This document shows, in pieces, positions 57,279 to 64,000 of a DNA stretch of 64,000 nucleotides; position 1 is the first letter of the stretch; every line of letters starts with the position of its first letter. The position numbers were made by a program, and so were the translations under genes. This DNA comes from Chloranthus sessilifolius (taxonomy: Eukaryota; Streptophyta; Magnoliopsida; Chloranthales; Chloranthaceae), in the NCBI GenBank assembly GCA_021018995.1, contig CM037590.1:83980097-84044096 (forward strand). The letters are read 5' to 3'. The notes beneath the pieces were generated by a model. The model was not told the origin of the DNA. It saw only the letters and a program-made list of their open reading frames with translations, and made no database searches.

Positions 57279-60132
57279 TCTATCGCGATAAGGTAAGTAT
57301 TGGTGAAATAGATATGTGATTGCTTAAGAATCACCCAAAAGAGGGCATCATTCCAAGCATAGTAGCCAAAAAGCATCCCTAAAAATGATAATATCCTTTG
57401 CTACCCCATTTGAGCCTGGGCCTTTCTTTCAATAAACCCCTTCCCCGAAAAAGAAAAAGTGAATACATATACAAAAAAGAGAGGAAGTATAATTACTATA
57501 AGAAAATTAAAAAATTGAAAAAGCAAAGCCTTAAAAAAGATTGCCTGAAATGTAGCAAAAAGAACAAAGAAAAGAGATAGAAGAATCACAGGGCATGTAC
57601 AGTAAACTTAAGCTATATCAAGCAAACCCTTTTAGCCCAGCATACCTTCAAATCCTAACCTAACCCATGCCCAAGCTACACCCTAAAGGAAGCCCTCTTT
57701 TTAGGTTCACAAGCAGTCATAGTATCTGTTAAGTCAACACGAGCCAAGTTGTGAGACGACACCAAACCCCGTCCAACCGGCTACGACGGAATCGATGTCT
57801 AGGTCGTGGCTTTTGAGAAAAAAAAATGAAAGAAATAAAAAGAAAAAATAAAATAAAAATACAAGCTCAAAGCAAGATGGACGTAGTGAAAACCCAAAAG
57901 GGCGCTACGGATAAAAACAACGAGTTTGTGCGGACCTGGTGAAAACTCGAAAGGGCGCCTGGGATAAGAGAGCTAAGCCCATGGACGTGGTGAAAACCCG
58001 AAAGGGCACCATGGGTAAAAAAGGAGATAGATAAAAAAAAAAGAAAAAAAAAAGAAAAGAAGAAAGGTTTGAAATAATTGATTGATGTTTGAGGAACCTT
58101 TTTGTTACCCTCCCTGTTGCCCGTTTTCCGACTGGGCCACTCATGTTAGTTTAAGACGGGTCCCAACCATAATTGTCTTTATGAAACTGCTTTGTCAAAC
58201 GTATGACTCAAGATAAGGAGAAAGGTTTGACTCAATCCAAAGGGATTAACATTCCGACCTTGGTGAAACTACTGAAACTCACTCAGGCCCAACCATATGA
58301 AGTGGTTCAACTATTCTCAAAATGGGACCCGTGACTTCACCTCACTGATAAGGCATCATCAAAAAAAAAAAAAAAGAGAAAAGCCAAAAGAGAACAACAA
58401 ATCAAGAAAAATCCAAATACAAAAAAAATGTGTGTGTATATATTTCTACTCTTTCCCATGTATATAGTTACAACATCGTACTTTCATCTCAAAAATAAAG
58501 AAAAAGAATAAAAGAATCACTGAAAATAAAAATTCAAAAACATATATATAAATCTTGAAAATAAAAAAATATAGGTAAAAGTTTGTTTCTCCTTCTGTTA
58601 ATTAGGATGCTTATTGTTACCTATATAAACAAAAAAGGGACTGACGTTTTCTCAACGATGTGTAGGAACATCAAACGGTCTAAAGCCTCGAAGCACGCAA
58701 CTTCTCAGCGATGGAAAAATCAGATGAAGCATCTCGCCACCGACGTCAGGTCTATTAAAAAAAAAGAGGAGAACGAAAATCATTTTGAAAAAGAAAAAAA
58801 GAAATCTGCGAACTTTTCATACACAGCTATGCACTTGCGTATTTTCGATGCGATAAAATATCAATATTTTATCGGCAACGCACTGTGCAAAATTAATGTC
58901 CTAAGTCTAAAGGTTCGCCTTAGATCTTGGGATCCTACTTCAAAGTAGGAGCAACGATGTCAATCATGATCAGACGGTCAATGTTTCGATCAGGATGATT
59001 CCACTGCTAAATCTTTGAGCCAAGCATTCTATCTTTGATTCATATGAACGTGAGAATCTAAGCTTCAAATTTTTCACGAACCTTTCGAAGGTGATGACTC
59101 TTGGTTTGCGTAGTCTGGGCATGCGTCCTACGGGGTTTGAGGTCCGGTTAACTTCATATGAAAAAGATCAATCATTGGTTGAAACCAATCTGTTAAGAAT
59201 GAAACTTCATATCAATCAAACTATGTGTAATTATGCATACAGAAGGGTTCATTTCCCTTATTTTCCACAAGCTTAAAACCTATGCTGGCGTGGTATCTCT
59301 GTAAAGTGTACTCCATGTGTCTGGGTATCCGTAGGATAGTCGTTTGTTCCTGTAAATTATACCCGAACGGGATCTGAGTCGGGACTTCCATTGCCTTTGT
59401 TTCTTATCTCCCCTAATTGGTGCATGTTTATGCATAGTTAAATGATGTGTAAAATCATTATTGGCAGAGACCAGGGCTGGATGTCTCTTTTGGTAGACAC
59501 CCAATTTTGGTTGGATCTATTCAACATTATTTGAAGTTGGATGCTCTAGGTCATGTGGGTGTGGGGCACGTTTTTTGAAAATGGCGCGTGCTCCCAAAAA
59601 GCGTTGCGACCTCCGTTCACCCCGCTCGGTAGTCATGCTAAATAAATTTTGGGAACAATGGGTTTGTCCAAAGACCTTGAACCCTGCTTCACACAAGGGC
59701 ACCCATGGCCAGTCAGATGAGGCGGTCAATGCCTCATACGATTGGACACAAACTGTGGAGCCTTGCGTACTTGCGTTGCACCTATCTTTAAGTGTGGGTC
59801 GATCACCCCTCTTACTTGCAAGGTTATTGTATTTAGAATAAATCTCGAACATCAAATACCTTCAAAATCATCTCGAGAAGTGAATATCTTTCCCGACTAT
59901 AGGGCATTCAGAACTCATACCACCTCGGTTATGCCCAGTAATGTCGCTATGTGCTTAGGGACCGATTACCTTGAGAAACGAATGTTTAGCCTGACATATA
60001 GGGCTTTTGTTTTCTCACCACATTACTCCTGATGTTTGAAGTTCATTCTGAATGCAACGAACCTGTTAGTAATGCCTTGGGCCTCTTCAGATGTCTCTTT
60101 TCTTTGGAATTCGATCACTAGTGATCGGATAC
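57279..60132 (+). other. 3' UTR of Tat-1
   Basis: 2.85 kb noncoding, with A-rich tracts and a three-unit repeat. Open frames here have no family resemblance and no match in Tat-2, so I leave them out. A perfect 16-bp palindrome, CGATCACTAGTGATCG, is at 60112-60127 just before the PPT. Confidence 0.7.
57875..58020 (+). repeat. three ~52-bp repeats in the Tat-1 3' UTR
   Basis: GTGAAAACCCGAAAGGGCGC-type units at 57886, 57939 and 57990 (53 and 51 bp apart), the same phase as in Tat-2 (53 and 50). Confidence 0.78.
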
Positions 60133-60146
60133 CAAAGAGGGGTATC
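60133..60146 (+). other. polypurine tract of Tat-1
   Basis: CAAAGAGGGGTATC directly before the LTR start TGTAGACACCC. Confidence 0.8.
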
Positions 60147-61683
60147 TGTAGACACCCAAATTTGACCCAAGGCCCGATCGAAACATATTTCGAGAGAGGC
60201 GCATCACCGAGCTTCTGATGGCATGTATGGAACCCTTAAGAATCCTTTTGAAACCTTAAGAACCCTTTTAAACCCTAAGAATCACCCTAGATCCCTTAGG
60301 AACCTTCCCGAACACTTAGAAACTGATCTCGACCCTTAGAACTCGTTCCTGACCTGAACCTAGTTTTTCCGAGCCATGGATGAAGAGTAGTGCACTAGGA
60401 CTAGTTATAACCTTCTACTGTAGTCGAATCTCATATCATTAAAAAGTAAAAGTCCTCAGCTTTCCAACGGTCCAAGAATCACCCCAATCGAAGCTGTGTA
60501 CGTAAAGATATGGCGGTCCGAACCTGAAGGGCTGGATGGTAATTTCATGAAAACACCCTTAGGGATTTGGCACAACTAATAGTTGCGCCAGACCATTTCT
60601 CTCTATAAATGGCTTGGTGCAGCTAATAGTTGCACCAGCATTAAGGTGGACCCCAGCTCAAGGAGCCAACTTTCAGGCACTATGCATGCACTGTTTTACC
60701 CCAAAAATTGAGATTGGGGTTTGACTTGTTGACCACCTTGACCTTTAGGGTATGTTTTGATAGTCCTATGACACCCTTTTAGTGCCTATTTGTAACCCTT
60801 AAGTGATTTGAAATACCAACCTATCACCCACCATTAAAACCACCTTCACACCTTTTCAAGCTCTCAAAATCCTAGGAAACCTTAGATTAGAGATTACCTA
60901 ATTGCTCACCTTAATTAGTACCTAAGTAGCCTCCTAACCTACCCTTTTCCTATAAATAGAGCCCCCCTCCCCTTGGGTTAAGGGTTGAGAAAATAACCTA
61001 AGAGAGAAAGAGCTTAAAGTGAGAAGATCTTTCTCCCTTTGGTGCACCATTGCTCATACAAATTCCAGAATTGATAAACCTCCTTCCAAGCCTTACCTTT
61101 CATAAAAAACCTCTAGGTTAGGTGTGTGCTATCCATTTGCCTTCCCTCCCTACCTCTTAGCTAACAAGCCTTGGAGGTTAGAACCCCTTTTTCTACCATA
61201 CAAGCCTTCAAAAGCTCATCAAAGCAAGCCAACGCAAGGCTCCTTAACGGTGTAACAAGGGCCCGAGAGCTCCGACTCTCCCCTCTATTCCTCTACCTTC
61301 TCGGTCATTCCTCCATCCTCCCATTTGTGCCGTTGTGCCGCCGAATTTTCGATAGGAACGGAGGGGCGCAAATAGGAATTTAAGCCCCTTTGAGTAAGAG
61401 GAAGCCTTTTTCTTTTCTTTTATATTGCTTTTGCTTTGGCCATAAGTAGAGACTGCATTAAGCGGGTTGATTTGGTGCCTAACACCTTCCTAATCGATAA
61501 CCGAAGCCCCTACCTAATAACCTTTGGTATAGACCAGATTCAGAGTCATATTTGTGGCACTTCGATGCTTATAAAAATGATTTAGGATTCCCAGGACACC
61601 AAAAGCTCCGGGTGGCAACTCTATATTTTTGTTAGAGAGCGCATCGTCGCGACAGGATCGTAAAAAAATCCAACGGTTGCACA
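60147..61683 (+). repeat. 3' LTR of Tat-1
   Basis: 1537 bp. 23-bp palindromes at 60568-60590 and 60615-60637 (47 bp apart), TATA box 60951-60958. Followed by CTACT (61684-61688). Confidence 0.92.
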
Positions 61684-61688
61684 CTACT

Positions 61689-63716
61689 GAGGGACCTTTT
61701 GGGGATATCCCATCAATAATATTTTACCTAAAAATATAACTCCAGCTGCATTATTCATTTAACTTTTGCAAATCACTTGCCTATGTGCAGATCTGATTTC
61801 TAAATCTTTGGCGGGAAGCTTCAGCTGAGCACAACAAAATTGGATCCCTCTCTTCTCTCTGATTGGTTGGAATGCTAAGCACATGGATTAGCATAAATTG
61901 AAATCGAATTCTCTCCTTTGATTGGCTGCAATCCAAAGCACATGGATCACTACACTTATATAAATAAGACTCCTTGCTGCTGTAATTTCTCAGTAAGGAA
62001 ACCATAGAATAGCTGTAGTTCTCCTTGACTCATTTAGGTTTAGAATTAGTTTTATTTTTCCTTTTTCTCTTCCCCATTCTCTCTCTAGTCCGGCCTGTTG
62101 GATTAGATCTAGATAAGCAGTTCATATTTGGCTTTTAATTGTAATTTGGCATGAAGGTCTTATGGATTGATGCACAGACTACAAATATGAGAATAAGGTT
62201 ATTATAAGTAATTTTGATTCAATAAATTATTGATTTTAATGTCCAATTAAATCTAAAGATCTTGTGGTTTCATTAGATGACTATAGGATCCATATATTTT
62301 GGAATTGCCCATTCAATTTCTAGTAGATCTATTGTTTACCATTTGATTTCCCTTGGTTTAATATCCCTGTGGATGCCTGAGCTTGTAGCCTTGCATCCAT
62401 AGCATTTGTAGTGATTTTACTGTTTCAATCTGAACCATTGGATCGAATGAAGTCTATAGGATGATCTGTGACCATTCAAGTGGACAGCACATACCCTTAA
62501 GATAAGTCTAAGCCTTTGGTTTGGTTTGAATACTTCTACCTTGCACTTGAGCTTGAAGCTAAGTGAAGGAAAGCTACAAATTCACATACCTTGATCTATT
62601 TTGCAAAAGAAAACCAGGCCCTAGCTGTCTATTTCCCCCCATTTTACATTTTATTCCACCATCCATCTTTCTCAATCTTTTAGTTTAGTTTTATATTTCA
62701 GTTTTATAAATTAGATCTAATGACACCCGAAGAACTTTCTTTCTTCTTAGATTTAGGCTAGAATTGCCAGATCTGGAGGTCTGCTATACACCTTTTAGGT
62801 TTTAGATCATTACTCCCTGTGGGACAAACTCTTATTAAAACTTGTTACAAATGGACCTTGTATCTTGTAGGTCTAAGATATTTTCATTTTTAATTTGCTT
62901 TCATCATCAATAAATAATCAGCACCTGAAAAATCACTGCAAGGCATCATCAATCAATTTCCACCAATCATGAAATGGAAGGAAAAGTGAGGTTAGAGGAC
63001 CAAGGTTTGACATTTGGTTGAAATAGAAGAAAGCACATTTTGTGGCAGTTGTGGCATTCCAGCCCATAAAAAGAAAAAAATGGAGAAAAATACAAAAAGC
63101 ATACAAAAAGAAAAGAAAAATAGAAAAGCAAAATAGAAGAGTGAGAAAGAGAAGTTATTTCATTGAAAGATTGAAAAGAGGATTAGAAACTGATCATTTC
63201 AAATATGAAAATTCAAGTAGATGGATTTATGCTTAAATGAAGAAGGTGTCATGACCACCTCCTTACCTTATTGATTTCTCATCCTTCCTTACCCTTTTAT
63301 TCTTTATAAACCTGACCCATAAGCCACATTACAACCTAATAAAAAGTCCTAATGATCTAAAATGGATTGAGCTGTCATGTGGAGATGAGGATTTGTGTAA
63401 TCTATGGTGAAAAGAGTTAGAAAATTTTAGAAATTAGAGCAATGCCTATGCTCATGCTTGCAGTCCTATTTGAGGGTTGTAACGGTTCTTGAGCTATGTG
63501 AAATGATGCACCCTTTTATTTTTGTTGTGGGTGACAGCCCTGGTAAGACTTGGGTCTAAAATTAAGTTTATTGAAAGCATTATCAAAAAAGAATTCTCGA
63601 ATGAAAGGTAAACTCTGCATTAATTTTCAAGCGCAATGCCTTGACATAAGTTGTTTGATTGTGAAGGAATTACAACAAAATTCCAGGTTTAAACTTATGT
63701 TTTTCTGTTGAGAATC
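61689..63716 (+). mobile_element. fragment D: rearranged B-type element
   Basis: 61705-61795 is an LTR segment in inverted orientation (matches 26885-26970 as written), then 61797-62940 is LTR in plus orientation (matches the reverse complement of 26820-25650), then 62965-63716 matches the 3' internal region of B (21035-21785). Most of the internal region is deleted at about 62940-62965. Confidence 0.75.
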
Positions 63717-64000
63717 TGTTAATCACTAAAAAGTACCACTTTTCACCTCTTAACCTAGCCTTTAATGGACCTTGAAGCTGACTAATAACTCTTCTTTTAG
63801 CTTGTTTTGTAGTTAGGAATAAATTGTGCAGCTTAACATAGTCTGCGCTTTTGGTGCCAAGAAGAGAGATAAAGCAAGCAAAAGATGACAGCTGAACCAG
63901 AAAGTGATAGAACACCATGGTGGTACACACCATGGTGACTATTTCGCATGTCATAATGGACCAAAGAAGTCTAATAGATGAAAGAAGTATAGCTGAGAGT
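63717..64000 (+). repeat. start of a further Athila-type LTR (E)
   Basis: TGTTAATCACTAAAAAGTACCACTTTTCACC wording (shown in parts: TGTTAATCAC, AAAAGTACCACTTTTCACC) aligns with the starts of LTRs C and A. It cuts D at GAATC. Two perfect CACCATGGTG palindromes lie at 63913-63922 and 63928-63937. The rest is outside the window. Confidence 0.75.

Larger units (their letters stand above)
32501..61683 (+). mobile_element. Tat-1: full-length Tat/Ogre-type retrotransposon
   Basis: LTRs begin TGTAGACACC and end in ACA. CTACT occurs directly before (32496-32500) and after (61684-61688), a 5-bp target duplication. Internal order: PBS, long leader, gag, protease, G-patch, intron, RT, RNase H, second RNase H, integrase, 3' UTR with repeats, PPT. 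Without the nested Athila C it is about 15.5 kb. RNase H duplication and the intron place it in the Tat/Ogre lineage. Coding regions carry many stops. Confidence 0.93.

Noticed and set aside
59575..60032. Overlapping ORFs in the Tat-1 3' UTR as an accessory gene
   Set aside because: No recognisable domain and no equivalent frame where Tat-2 aligns; the region is just before the PPT.
60100..60132. Cloning-vector remnant (GAATTCGATCACTAGTGATCGG resembles the arms of a T-vector)
   Set aside because: The text is continuous with the Tat-1 UTR and PPT on both sides and does not continue into vector sequence; the likeness comes from a short palindrome. I report only the palindrome.

Overview
The window is repeat-only DNA from a flowering plant. 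It is a nest of long LTR retrotransposons of the Ty3/gypsy superfamily, and I see no host gene, rRNA, tRNA or CRISPR array. Two lineages are present. Athila-type elements have primer-binding sites (PBS) that fit the 3' end of tRNA-Asp, DLGA-type proteases and a second ORF after pol. Tat/Ogre-type elements have a PBS that fits tRNA-Arg as described for Ogre, a second (archaeal-type) RNase H, a G-patch and an intron before RT. The species cannot be named from this sequence. Every coding region carries stops or frameshifts.

Layout. 1-9869 (-): Athila copy A; its 3' LTR lies outside the window. 9870-15646 (+): Tat-2, a deleted Tat element. 15647-25316 (+): element B, a non-autonomous Athila-like element with two 3.2-kb LTRs and only a gag fragment. 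25317-32103 (-): B', a rearranged relative of B. 32104-32500: unassigned. 32501-61683 (+): Tat-1, complete with LTRs and a CTACT target duplication. Inside Tat-1, 39564-53205 (+) is Athila C, complete with a GCAGG target duplication. 61689-63716: D, a rearranged B-type fragment. 63717-64000: the start of a further LTR, E.

Genes. In each autonomous element gag-PR-RT-RNase H-INT would make the particle and integrate the copy. B, B' and D would depend on an autonomous relative. A and C also carry a second ORF (ORF2) behind what looks like its own promoter. In A, ORF2 reads as a basic, soluble, coiled-coil protein, not an envelope.

Main observation. Each element family carries an array of its own short CpG-containing motif in the LTR upstream of the TATA box, and the autonomous elements carry the same motif again inside the element. 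A and B use a TCGA-core palindrome (AACCTGTCGACAGGTT), C uses TCGCGCAG, Tat-1 uses a 23-bp palindrome and E uses CACCATGGTG. In A the motif cores are spaced about 21 and 31-32 bp apart, i.e. two and three helical turns, with unrelated spacers. In C many motifs come in pairs 10-12 bp apart. The motif changes between families while the surrounding LTR scaffold stays alignable. This looks like a family-specific cis-regulatory code read by a sequence-specific DNA-binding factor. ORF2 is a candidate for that factor; this last step is inference.
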